A stretch of 64,000 nucleotides of DNA, taken from the NCBI GenBank assembly GCA_016710585.1, contig JADJVN010000001.1:124001-188000 (forward strand), written 5' to 3'. Below the pieces are notes generated by a model, which searched no databases, had not been told where the DNA came from, and worked only from the letters and a program-made list of their open reading frames with translations. Below are positions 8,754-16,775 of the stretch, piece after piece (position 1 is the stretch's first letter; each line of letters begins with the position of its first letter). The DNA comes from Saprospiraceae bacterium (GTDB lineage: Bacteria > Bacteroidota > Bacteroidia > Chitinophagales > Saprospiraceae). The translations under genes were made by a program, and so were the position numbers.

Positions 8754-10118
8754 TTATAAAAGATTTGATTCGGGTAAAGTGATGATATACTTCATTACTG
8801 TGGTGTACTGACGTGGGACATCAACATAATCCAACGACCATGTTCCATCTATGAAATAATTCAATGGAACTACAGATTTAAATGCATCCACAGCATTTAA
8901 TATGATGTCTTCTGATAAAGGCAATGGTATAAAATATTCCAATAACTTTCTCACAATAAATTCTGGGTCTTTTGAATTATTAGATATTTCCTTTAAAAAA
9001 TCTCTGTATCTGGTTGAGGTAGATGGATAGGTCAATTGCCCATCAATCTGATTTCTCAGTATTCTCCATCTATTCACTAATGTAAATTCATTCAACCAAC
9101 TTCTATAACCTGGCCAACCTGCGACATTAACTGGATTAAAAAGTGTTTGGCCTAGATTAGAACATTCAAAATAAATATTATCCATTGGATGAAGATTCTT
9201 TGTATTCAATGGATCTCTTACCCTTGCATTATTGACTATTTGAAATAAGAAATAATCCTCGCCATTCTTCAAAGAGGCAGTTCTATAGTAATGTATTACT
9301 GTATCAATGTGGCTCTTAATATTTAAACCCATGTTTTCTTCTTCATAAAAATGCTCGCTTTTGAAAAGTGTTTTCAAGACAGCCATGATATCCCAATTGG
9401 AAGTAATAAATACTTGCGCCAGTCCATTTAAAATTTCATCAGGCGGAAATTCATACATATAGAATTTGTATAATTTCTTACATATAAATTTAGCAATAGC
9501 ATCCTTTCTTTCACTAAAAATGATGTCGTGTAGATTTTGATATTCAAGATGCGCTATTCTTGTCGCATCAGCCAAATCACCAGATTTTGGTGTAGCGGCC
9601 GGAATCGTCTTTCCTAAGACATTCTTTGTCCCAAAATCGTGACCATAATTCCCCGCGCCACGAAAGACATACTCACCTACTCTTTTAGGTAAATACTCCC
9701 CTACGACACTTTTGGTAGCAGCATCATAATATGCATTCTGAATAGTCCATCCAGTCATCGATCGTGCAACTTCTTCCACATCTCGCTCTGTATAATTCCC
9801 TACACCCATAGTAAACAACTCCATGAGTTCTCTTGCATAATTCTCATTCGGGCTAATCGCATAACTATAAGCGCCATCAAGGTAAATAAGCATATTGGGA
9901 GTCCTGCCAATGTCCATAACAAATTGCTTAAAATTGCCAAGCGCGTTTTTATGTAAAAGGTAATAGTATTGAAAATTCCAAGATGGAACATTATAATTAT
10001 TGGTAACAAAATGATTTGACCAAAAAAGAGCCAGTTTATGTCTTAATCCTTCTTGGATCATTCCATTCAACCACATTTGAACCAAAAAATAATATTTCTG
10101 ATAATACACATCAAGCAC
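8754..10118 (-). CDS. DUF1800 family protein, main fragment (frame break near N terminus)
   Basis: This covers about 80 percent of a DUF1800 protein. It carries the family core NENYARELMELFTMGVGNYTE followed by VARSMTGWTI, the GHDFGTKNVLGKTIP segment and the C-terminal NPVNVAGWPGYRSWLNEFT. Its N terminus lies in another frame (10067-10411). The true frame is open upstream of the ATG at 10118 and encodes GEVRTTVNGKIDYSYPWKEQ, colinear with the intact paralogue next door (GEVKNTASGVIDYSVAWKEQ). One missing base in the AA at 10214-10215 explains the split. Function of DUF1800 is unknown; genes of this family travel with DUF1501, as here. Confidence 0.85.
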   Translation of the reverse strand: MLDVYYQKYYFLVQMWLNGMIQEGLRHKLALFWSNHFVTNNYNVPSWNFQYYYLLHKNALGNFKQFVMDIGRTPNMLIYLDGAYSYAISPNENYARELMELFTMGVGNYTERDVEEVARSMTGWTIQNAYYDAATKSVVGEYLPKRVGEYVFRGAGNYGHDFGTKNVLGKTIPAATPKSGDLADATRIAHLEYQNLHDIIFSERKDAIAKFICKKLYKFYMYEFPPDEILNGLAQVFITSNWDIMAVLKTLFKSEHFYEEENMGLNIKSHIDTVIHYYRTASLKNGEDYFLFQIVNNARVRDPLNTKNLHPMDNIYFECSNLGQTLFNPVNVAGWPGYRSWLNEFTLVNRWRILRNQIDGQLTYPSTSTRYRDFLKEISNNSKDPEFIVRKLLEYFIPLPLSEDIILNAVDAFKSVVPLNYFIDGTWSLDYVDVPRQYTTVMKYIITLPESNLL

Positions 10119-10411
10119 ATTTCCATTACTGAGATCATAGTCGGCTGCTGGTTGCTCTTTCCAGGGATATGAATAATCGATTTTGCCATTAACAGTAGTG
10201 CGAACCTCTCCTGAAGCGGATGCGATTTTGCAGTAGTGAGCAGGTAATCAACTAATCCTGGCCCATTACTTAAAGCTGCTTTTATTAGTGAATTTGGGGC
10301 GCCATTGCTTAATTTATTATACAAATGATGCACACGTTTTTCGTTCCAAGGTTTAGATGGAGAAGGGACGTATTCTTGTAGGCTACCTTTTAAACAATTG
10401 GTTACTGCCAT
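10067..10411 (-). CDS. DUF1800 family protein, N-terminal fragment
   Basis: The first about 66 residues (MAVTNCLKGSLQEYVPS ... PWNEKRVHHLYNKLSNGAP ... AKSHPL) align directly with the start of the intact DUF1800 paralogue at 12248. Everything after SHPL in this frame is frameshift product. The tail of this frame overlaps the main fragment for 52 bases only by accident. The real gene is 8754-10411, about 552 residues, the same as its neighbour. Confidence 0.8.
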   Translation of the reverse strand: MAVTNCLKGSLQEYVPSPSKPWNEKRVHHLYNKLSNGAPNSLIKAALSNGPGLVDYLLTTAKSHPLQERFALLLMAKSIIHIPGKSNQQPTMISVMEMCLMCIIRNIIFWFKCG

Positions 10412-10589
10412 ATAATTGGGTTTTATGCTGCAATGTAATACGTTTTTCTATTTTAACAAAATTTTATTAGCTATTTTCCATAAAAAGGCAAAATTTAATA
10501 TTTATAAAATTAATACTATTTTTGTTAAAAAGTCATTTCTAATACAATGCTAAATTTTATCACTTTTAAAGCGTATTTCCTAGGTTTTC

Positions 10590-12248
10590 TTACAGCAAGT
10601 TATATTCAGGTAAAGTGAATATATAAAACATCACAGTTTCGAATTGCTTAGGCACCTCTATATAATCTAAGGTCCAAGTTCCATCATCAAAATAATTTAT
10701 TGGTACTGGCGATTTAAATGCATCCACAGCGTTATTTAAAATGTCTTCAGACATTGTAATAGGTATGAAATTCTCTAATAACTTTGTTATAATAACATAT
10801 GGATCCATTGAATTATTACTTATATCTTTTAGGAACTGTCTATACTTTTGTTTAGTATTTGGGTACGGCAACCATCCATTTACTTGATCTATTGCAATTC
10901 GCCATCTGTTGACTAGTGTAAATTCATTAAGCCAATTACGATAACCTAACCAGCCAGCAACATTTGGAGGATTGAACAATCCTTGATTCAGATTATAAGT
11001 TTGGTAATAAATATATTCTAATGTGTTGACTTTTTCAATATTCATAGGATCTTGCACTCTAGTGTCATTTATAATTTTAAACATAAAATAATCTTCACCT
11101 TTTCTCAAGCCAAGAAGTCTATAAAAGTGGATCACATTCTCAATATGGCTTTTAATATTTAAGCCCATATTGGCTTCCTCAAAAAAGTGTTCACTCCTAA
11201 ATAAAGTCTTTAACACACTTAAAATATCCCAATTGGAGCTGATAAAAACAGCTACTAATCCTTCAATTATTTCATCTGGAGGGAACTCATATAAATAGTG
11301 CTTATACAATTTTTTGCAAATAAATTTTGCAATCATTAATTTCCTTTCTTCGAATATAATATCATGTAATTTTTGATATTCTAGATTAGCTAATCTAGCT
11401 TCATCTTTCAAATCTCCAGACTTGGGGGTCGAAGCAGGAATTTTCCTGCCAAGAACGGTTTTAGATCCGAAATCATGACCAAAATTCCCTCCCCCTCTAA
11501 ATAAAAATTCATCAACTTTATTTGGGAGAAAATTATTCACCCATTTTTTTACTCCAAAGTCGTAGAAAGAATATTGGATTGTCCACCCTGTCATAACCCT
11601 GGCAATTTCTGCTACGTCTTCTTCAGTATAATTGCCTACACCCATTGTAAATAATTCCAATAATTCACGAGCATAATTTTCATTAGGGCTTATCGCGTAA
11701 CTATATGCGCCATCCAAATATATCAACATGAGAGGAGTCCTCCCCATATCCATTACGAACTGCTTAAAATTGCCCAAAGCATTTTTATGCAACAAATAAT
11801 AATATTGAAATGTCCAAGTGTGCGCATTCATTTCAGACGTAAAGTGATTAGACCAAAACAATACTAATTTATGACGTATACCTTCTTCTATCAAACCATT
11901 CATCCACATTTGATACATAAAATTTCGCTTCTCGTATAGAATGGCGCCAAGATTTTCAGGATTTGTTAGATCGAAATCTTGAGTGGTTTGCTCCTTCCAT
12001 GCCACAGAATAATCAATGACCCCTGAAGCTGTATTCTTAACTTCGCCCGGAAGGGGATGGGATTTTGCTTCAGCTAATAGATCATTTATAATGCTTGGTC
12101 CAGTAGCTAGTGCTCGTTGCAATAGAGGATATGGTGCCCCAGTACTTAACTTATTAAACAAATGATGCACTCGCCTTTCATTCCAAGGCTTTTCTATGGA
12201 AGGTACATATTCTTTCAAACTACCTTTTAAGCAGTCATTTTGTAGCAT
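10590..12248 (-). CDS. DUF1800 family protein (intact tandem paralogue)
   Basis: A complete 552-residue DUF1800 protein. Family hallmarks in order are RHKLVLFWSNHF at about residue 126, ISPNENYARELLELFTMGVG followed by NYTEEDVAEIARVMTGWTI, GHDFGSKTVLGRKIP, and PPNVAGWLGYRNWLNEFTLV near the C terminus. It is clearly homologous over its full length to the neighbouring copy, so this is a tandem duplication that has diverged considerably. No signal peptide is evident at the annotated start. It is upstream of the second copy by 178 bases. That gap is long for an operon, although no promoter motif was found in it. Molecular function is unknown. Confidence 0.9.
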   Translation of the reverse strand: MLQNDCLKGSLKEYVPSIEKPWNERRVHHLFNKLSTGAPYPLLQRALATGPSIINDLLAEAKSHPLPGEVKNTASGVIDYSVAWKEQTTQDFDLTNPENLGAILYEKRNFMYQMWMNGLIEEGIRHKLVLFWSNHFTSEMNAHTWTFQYYYLLHKNALGNFKQFVMDMGRTPLMLIYLDGAYSYAISPNENYARELLELFTMGVGNYTEEDVAEIARVMTGWTIQYSFYDFGVKKWVNNFLPNKVDEFLFRGGGNFGHDFGSKTVLGRKIPASTPKSGDLKDEARLANLEYQKLHDIIFEERKLMIAKFICKKLYKHYLYEFPPDEIIEGLVAVFISSNWDILSVLKTLFRSEHFFEEANMGLNIKSHIENVIHFYRLLGLRKGEDYFMFKIINDTRVQDPMNIEKVNTLEYIYYQTYNLNQGLFNPPNVAGWLGYRNWLNEFTLVNRWRIAIDQVNGWLPYPNTKQKYRQFLKDISNNSMDPYVIITKLLENFIPITMSEDILNNAVDAFKSPVPINYFDDGTWTLDYIEVPKQFETVMFYIFTLPEYNLL

Positions 12249-12308
12249 CTATGCAGGATTTATGATGCAATATATAAATAAAATATTGCTTTATTAATCG
12301 TAGATAAT

Positions 12309-13208
12309 TTATTTTAAATAAATAAATTTTAATGGCGAGTCTAGTCTCTTCCGCCAATCCAATTCACTATGTGAATCTCCCTCAAATTTTAATGTTTGAA
12401 ATGTGACATTTGGTTTATTTGACAAAAAAGTATCCACTTGAGTTTGATATACTTCATACCACGCATCAAGGTTCTCAGTGCCATAATCAAAATAAAACCT
12501 AAATTTATTGTCCTTTATAGATTGATTCAAATAAGTTAGAGTTTGTTGATGTATATTAATATTATTTCTCAGTACACTCATTGGCCAATGTGAAGACATA
12601 GAAATTGCAAAATCAAACATATCGGGATACTCCACAGCTGCATAAAATGAAATTAAAGCCCCCATGCTACAACCTCCAATACCTGTTGAAACAATCTGTT
12701 TGTTTTGCAAATAATTATTCTTTATAAATGGATGCAACTCTTCTACAATAAACTTTAAATAATCATCTGAGATCGGCTTTCCTGAATATTCCAATTTGAG
12801 TTGGAGTCGTTGAGACTTAGATAATTTCTTATAGATTTTTTCAGGCAGATATTCTCGATATCTCTTATCTGTATTCCATATACCTATTACTATGAGATTA
12901 TTAATATTCAATCTATCCAATGCGCGATGCATCTCCAATGGATTCTCATTGTACGCTACTTTTGGATCAAACAAATTTTGTCCATCTTGCCAATACAATA
13001 AATTGTATTCAGTCATGCTGTCAGCATTGAAATTTTTAGGCAAATAAATTTCAATATTGCGTTGATCTACGTAATTAGATTGAAAATTCAACAATCTAAT
13101 TACTTCAACTCCAGCTTCAATTTCGACGAACTGTCGCTCTTGTGCTTGAGAAGATATTGCTGCTCCAAAAAAAAATGATTTGTATAATTTTTTAAAAAAT
13201 TGAAGCAT
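12309..13208 (-). CDS. Putative esterase of the Fes/esterase-D type alpha/beta hydrolase family
   Basis: A 299-residue alpha/beta hydrolase resembling the PF00756 esterases (Fes, IroE, esterase D). Diagnostic parts are YWQDGQNLFD near residue 75, the nucleophile elbow GGCSMGA, and a late GDSHSELDW histidine. DYGTEN probably lies near the acidic residue. The N terminus has a short hydrophobic stretch ending SSQAQ, so export is plausible but weak. It begins 11 bases after pyrG ends, so it is likely cotranscribed with it. The substrate is not apparent; members hydrolyse siderophore, acyl or glucuronoyl esters. Confidence 0.8.
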   Translation of the reverse strand: MLQFFKKLYKSFFFGAAISSQAQERQFVEIEAGVEVIRLLNFQSNYVDQRNIEIYLPKNFNADSMTEYNLLYWQDGQNLFDPKVAYNENPLEMHRALDRLNINNLIVIGIWNTDKRYREYLPEKIYKKLSKSQRLQLKLEYSGKPISDDYLKFIVEELHPFIKNNYLQNKQIVSTGIGGCSMGALISFYAAVEYPDMFDFAISMSSHWPMSVLRNNINIHQQTLTYLNQSIKDNKFRFYFDYGTENLDAWYEVYQTQVDTFLSNKPNVTFQTLKFEGDSHSELDWRKRLDSPLKFIYLK

Positions 13209-13219
13209 GAAAAATTAAT

Positions 13220-14830
13220 TTATTGCTTATTTTTATATAACATACAATGTTTAATAAAATCAACAAACAATGGATGTGGGGATTCCACTGTACTCTTAAG
13301 TTCTGGATGAAATTGTACACCAATAAACCAAGGATGATTTTTTAATTCAATGATTTCAACGAGATTTTTCTCCTCATTTATTCCAGAAGCTAACATTCCA
13401 GCCTCTTCTAATCGCTCTCTATACACATTATTGAATTCATATCGATGCCTGTGTCTCTCCATGATTTGCTCCTTACCATATGCTTCAAATGCTTGGCTAT
13501 TTTCCAAAATCTTGCATTTATATGCTCCTAGTCTCATTGTACCGCCTTTATTCTTTATCTTTTTCTGTTCATGCATCATATCAATTACTGGATCAGAGGT
13601 ATTTTTATCCATTTCAGTTGAAGCTGCATTACTTAATTTTAAAATATTTCTCGAATATTCTACTACTGCACATTGCATCCCGAGACAGATACCAAAAAAA
13701 GGCACCATATTCTCACGAGCGTATTTAATTGCCAAAATTTTCCCTTCTACACCTCTTTCACCAAAACCTGGTGCAACAAGAATGCCATCCATTTCTTTCA
13801 ATTTCTTTTTTGCATCCTGGTCTGATTCAATATCTTCGGAATGAACTGCAACTACATTGACTTTACATTCATTGGCTGCACCACCATGCACAAATGCTTC
13901 ATAAATTGACTTATAGGCATCTGGAAGCTCATTGTACTTTCCGATAAGACCAATTGTAACATCTTCACTTGGATTTTTTAAATGTCCTAAGAATATTTTC
14001 CAATTTCTTAAATCTGGCTCCTTAAGTACTGGGATCTTTAATTTATCCATCACCCGCAAATCGAGTTTCTCCTTAAGCATCATTAAAGGGACATCATATA
14101 TTGTATCCGCATCGATAGCCTCTATAACATTTTCTGGTTTTAGATTACAAAACAGGGCTAATTTGGCTCTGATCTCATCACCAAGTTCATGCTCAGTTCT
14201 ACAAACTAAAATATCTGGTTGAATCCCAGCTTCTTGAAGTTCTTTTACAGAGTGTTGTGTTGGTTTGGTTTTTAATTCTTTAGCAGCGGCTAGATAAGGG
14301 ACCAGAGTTAGATGTACAGTGACATGATCACTAGAAGGAAGTTCCATGCGTAATTGTCTCAATGCTTCCAAATAAGGTAATGACTCAATATCACCAACAG
14401 TTCCACCCAACTCAGTAATGATTACATCAAAATTTTTCTCTTCAAGTAATCTCATTCTTCGCTTTATTTCATCAGTGATATGAGGAATAACTTGAACGGT
14501 CTTACCTAAATAATCTCCAGCACGCTCTTTATTAATTACGGTCTCATATATCCGTCCAGTAGTAACATTATTAGCTTGGGACGTAGAAATATTTAAAAAT
14601 CTTTCATAATGTCCAAGATCCAAATCAGTCTCTGCTCCGTCATCTGTTACATAGCACTCGCCGTGCTCATATGGGTTCAATGTCCCTGGATCTATATTTA
14701 TATAAGGATCAAATTTTTGGATCGTTACATTTAAGCCACGTGCTTGTAGTAATTTACCTAATGATGCACCAACTATGCCTTTTCCTAAAGAAGATGTTAC
14801 TCCACCCGTAACAAAAATATATTTACTCAT
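13220..14830 (-). CDS. pyrG: CTP synthase
   Basis: UTP to CTP conversion using glutamine and ATP. The synthetase domain (residues 1 to about 270) begins KYIFVTGGVTSSLGKG with the P-loop and contains the DPGTLNPYEHGE loop. The class I glutamine amidotransferase domain follows, with the nucleophile in PFFGICLGMQCAV and the His-Glu pair in VQFHPELKS. Length of 536 is typical. A perfect -7 element on this strand (TACCTTTG, complement of 14854-14861) lies 24 bases upstream of the start. A 164-residue frame on the opposite strand here is a shadow. Confidence 0.98.
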   Translation of the reverse strand: MSKYIFVTGGVTSSLGKGIVGASLGKLLQARGLNVTIQKFDPYINIDPGTLNPYEHGECYVTDDGAETDLDLGHYERFLNISTSQANNVTTGRIYETVINKERAGDYLGKTVQVIPHITDEIKRRMRLLEEKNFDVIITELGGTVGDIESLPYLEALRQLRMELPSSDHVTVHLTLVPYLAAAKELKTKPTQHSVKELQEAGIQPDILVCRTEHELGDEIRAKLALFCNLKPENVIEAIDADTIYDVPLMMLKEKLDLRVMDKLKIPVLKEPDLRNWKIFLGHLKNPSEDVTIGLIGKYNELPDAYKSIYEAFVHGGAANECKVNVVAVHSEDIESDQDAKKKLKEMDGILVAPGFGERGVEGKILAIKYARENMVPFFGICLGMQCAVVEYSRNILKLSNAASTEMDKNTSDPVIDMMHEQKKIKNKGGTMRLGAYKCKILENSQAFEAYGKEQIMERHRHRYEFNNVYRERLEEAGMLASGINEEKNLVEIIELKNHPWFIGVQFHPELKSTVESPHPLFVDFIKHCMLYKNKQ

Positions 14831-14853
14831 ACTATTGTGATAGTTACGGGATG

Positions 14854-14861
14854 CAAAGGTA
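14854..14861 (-). promoter_or_regulatory. -7 promoter element for pyrG
   Basis: The minus strand reads TACCTTTG, an exact match to TAnnTTTG, 23 bases before the pyrG ATG. A second match (complement of 14892-14899, TATATTTG) lies about 30 bases further upstream. No attenuator hairpin was recognised in the leader. Confidence 0.45.
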
Positions 14862-14962
14862 AAGCGAAAAATTCGATTAATCTAGTAAATACAAATATAT
14901 GTCTTCTTAAACTTAATAATAAAATTATTTAAAATTCAAAATTATTCCAATATCTTGCATCA

Positions 14963-15775
14963 ATGGAGCTAAAGGCAAATATAGAATCACTATTTATTTA
15001 CCCAATCAAATCCCTTGGATACGTAGAATTAAAATCTGTAATTGTAAATAATAGTGGATTGCAATTGGATAGAGAATGGATGCTTACAGACCTAAATGGA
15101 AATTTTATTACACAAAGAGAATTTCCGATTTTAAATTTAATACAAGTCAAGTCTATTTCAGAAAATGGAATTAGTCTAATCTACAATAATAAAGAAACAA
15201 GCTTTACTTGGTTAAGTCAATTCGAATCAGCAATTAAAACTAAAATTTGGGATAGCTATTGTCTGGGAACAAAAGAATCAAATGAAATTAGTGACTATTT
15301 CTCTGAAATTCTCGGTACAAATGTCTTACTTGTACGCATGGTAAAAGACTCTCGTATTAAATCAAATCAAATGATGCCTTACAAAACAAAACTAAATTTT
15401 GTCGATGGTTATCCAATTCATGTAATCAACAAAGAATCAGTTACTGATTTATCTAATAAAATTGGATACAAAGTACAGCCATTGCAATTTAGGCCTAATA
15501 TTATTATTGCTGATTTACCTCCATTTAAAGAAGACTATATTTCTAAAATTTATGCCTCAGAAAAAGAATTCTATTTTGCAAAAAAATGTGTAAGATGTAT
15601 TATGACAACATTAAAACCTAATAATTCAAACTTCCAAAAAGAGCCATTAAAAACTTTATCCAAGTATCGAAAAAATAAAAATAATATTGAATTTGGAATA
15701 TACATTTATACTCCAGAGAAAGAAACTATAACTTTAAATTTAGGTCTGATAAAAATTCAAATTGCTGATTTATAA
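14963..15775 (+). CDS. MOSC domain protein with MOSC N-terminal beta-barrel (YcbX-like)
   Basis: A 270-residue protein with a MOSC_N domain (IESLFIYPIKSLGYVELKS, then LDREWMLTDLNGNFITQRE) and a MOSC domain. The Mo-ligating cysteine candidate is in AKKCVRCIMTT, near residue 213. Members carry a sulfurated molybdenum cofactor and reduce N-hydroxylated compounds (YcbX, mARC). FRPNI and the KTLSKYRK segment before the end are typical. There is no ferredoxin domain fused. Its 3' end overlaps the end of the convergent 77-residue gene by 19 bases. Confidence 0.9.
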   Translation: MELKANIESLFIYPIKSLGYVELKSVIVNNSGLQLDREWMLTDLNGNFITQREFPILNLIQVKSISENGISLIYNNKETSFTWLSQFESAIKTKIWDSYCLGTKESNEISDYFSEILGTNVLLVRMVKDSRIKSNQMMPYKTKLNFVDGYPIHVINKESVTDLSNKIGYKVQPLQFRPNIIIADLPPFKEDYISKIYASEKEFYFAKKCVRCIMTTLKPNNSNFQKEPLKTLSKYRKNKNNIEFGIYIYTPEKETITLNLGLIKIQIADL

Positions 15776-15990
15776 GCTGAATTCATTTGTTCAAATGTTT
15801 CAAAAACTTTTGAAATAAAATTAGCATCAATCAATTTTTTTAAAGAATCAACATCAAAAATTGTCTCTGATTCAAAAAATTTAAATACTTGTTCAAATGG
15901 GCCAATTTCGAATTTCAATATAAACTTATCATTTGTCTTCATGATTGATATCAATAGGCCATCCTGAGAGTACTGATCCAACATTCTCAT
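15757..15990 (-). CDS. Small hypothetical protein (77 residues)
   Basis: I do not recognise this protein. It begins inside the end of the DUF2520 gene with a 4-base overlap, so translation is probably coupled. It is predicted soluble and acidic (FEIGPFEQVFKFFESETIFDVDSLKKLIDAN), with no signal peptide or cysteine. The coupled position at the end of the ccmE-ccmF-DUF2520 run argues that it is a real gene. Confidence 0.55.
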   Translation of the reverse strand: MRMLDQYSQDGLLISIMKTNDKFILKFEIGPFEQVFKFFESETIFDVDSLKKLIDANFISKVFETFEQMNSAYKSAI

Positions 15991-16775
15991 TTTAAAAATT
16001 TATTTAATATAAAATTTGTATTCGATTTATAAACCTCTTGAATCTCATCCGAAAACTTTTCCAAAAATAACTGATGTAAACGAATGGTCTCCATATCATT
16101 TCTTCTTGCAGGGCCTGTCTGAATATCTTCTGGTGCTTTATTCTGAATGCTTTCAATACTTCTATTTATTAAAGGCATTAAAATATCCAATTCTAAGTTT
16201 TTCGACTTTAAAATTTCATTTGCAATAATAAAATTTGCGTTTGTAAAATTATTTACAAAAACAGCTGCAACATGAATAGCGATCCTAAGTTCATCATTAG
16301 TTCTGTAAATTTTTGTTGATAGAAGTTTGGCCAGTACAGATATTTTAGAAAAACTTTCCTCATTCGCTTCAATAAAAATTGGGATATTTTTCCAATTTTG
16401 TTCTAAAGATTTAGTCAAAGTTTGCAATGGATAAAAATTTGCAGAATTGATAAAATAGTTATTTATTTCGTTCTTGCTGCGGCTACCACTGGTATGCATT
16501 ACTATTTTATCTTTTGGCAAAAAATAACTGAGCTGTTCTGATAATATAGCAATAGAATCATCATTGACACATAGAAAGTAAAAATCAGCTGTGGTAGAAA
16601 TATCATCTAATTTATTTGTACCATCACATAAAAACCGTTTACAAAAAGTATTGAGTTGATTTACATCTCTTGCATAAATTTGCTGAATTGAAATATCTAA
16701 ATTTCTAAGCACTGATGCGAGTGCAAAAGCTACATTTCCTGCACCAAGAATTACTATTTTGAACTTACTACCCAT
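15987..16775 (-). CDS. Rossmann-fold DUF2520 protein (NADP-dependent oxidoreductase-like)
   Basis: A 262-residue protein with an N-terminal Rossmann domain (IVILGAGNVAFALASVL, GxGxxA-type) related to the F420/NADP-dependent reductase superfamily. A C-terminal all-helical DUF2520 domain follows (HVAAVFVNNFTNANFIIANE and GPARRNDMETIRLH). The overall build is like ketopantoate or pyrroline-5-carboxylate reductases, but the substrate is not established. It overlaps the end of ccmF by 8 bases and the next small gene by 4, so it lies in one operon. Confidence 0.88.
   Translation of the reverse strand: MGSKFKIVILGAGNVAFALASVLRNLDISIQQIYARDVNQLNTFCKRFLCDGTNKLDDISTTADFYFLCVNDDSIAILSEQLSYFLPKDKIVMHTSGSRSKNEINNYFINSANFYPLQTLTKSLEQNWKNIPIFIEANEESFSKISVLAKLLSTKIYRTNDELRIAIHVAAVFVNNFTNANFIIANEILKSKNLELDILMPLINRSIESIQNKAPEDIQTGPARRNDMETIRLHQLFLEKFSDEIQEVYKSNTNFILNKFLK

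Noticed and set aside
7056..12248. Transposon-related duplication of the DUF1800 genes
   Set aside because: No transposase, terminal inverted repeats or target-site duplications; the copies differ throughout, indicating an old tandem duplication.
13350..13844. A 164-codon open frame on the plus strand inside pyrG
   Set aside because: It is antisense to a full-length, highly conserved gene and shows no family motif, promoter or ribosome site. The same holds for antisense frames over eno, accD, ccmF and dnaE.
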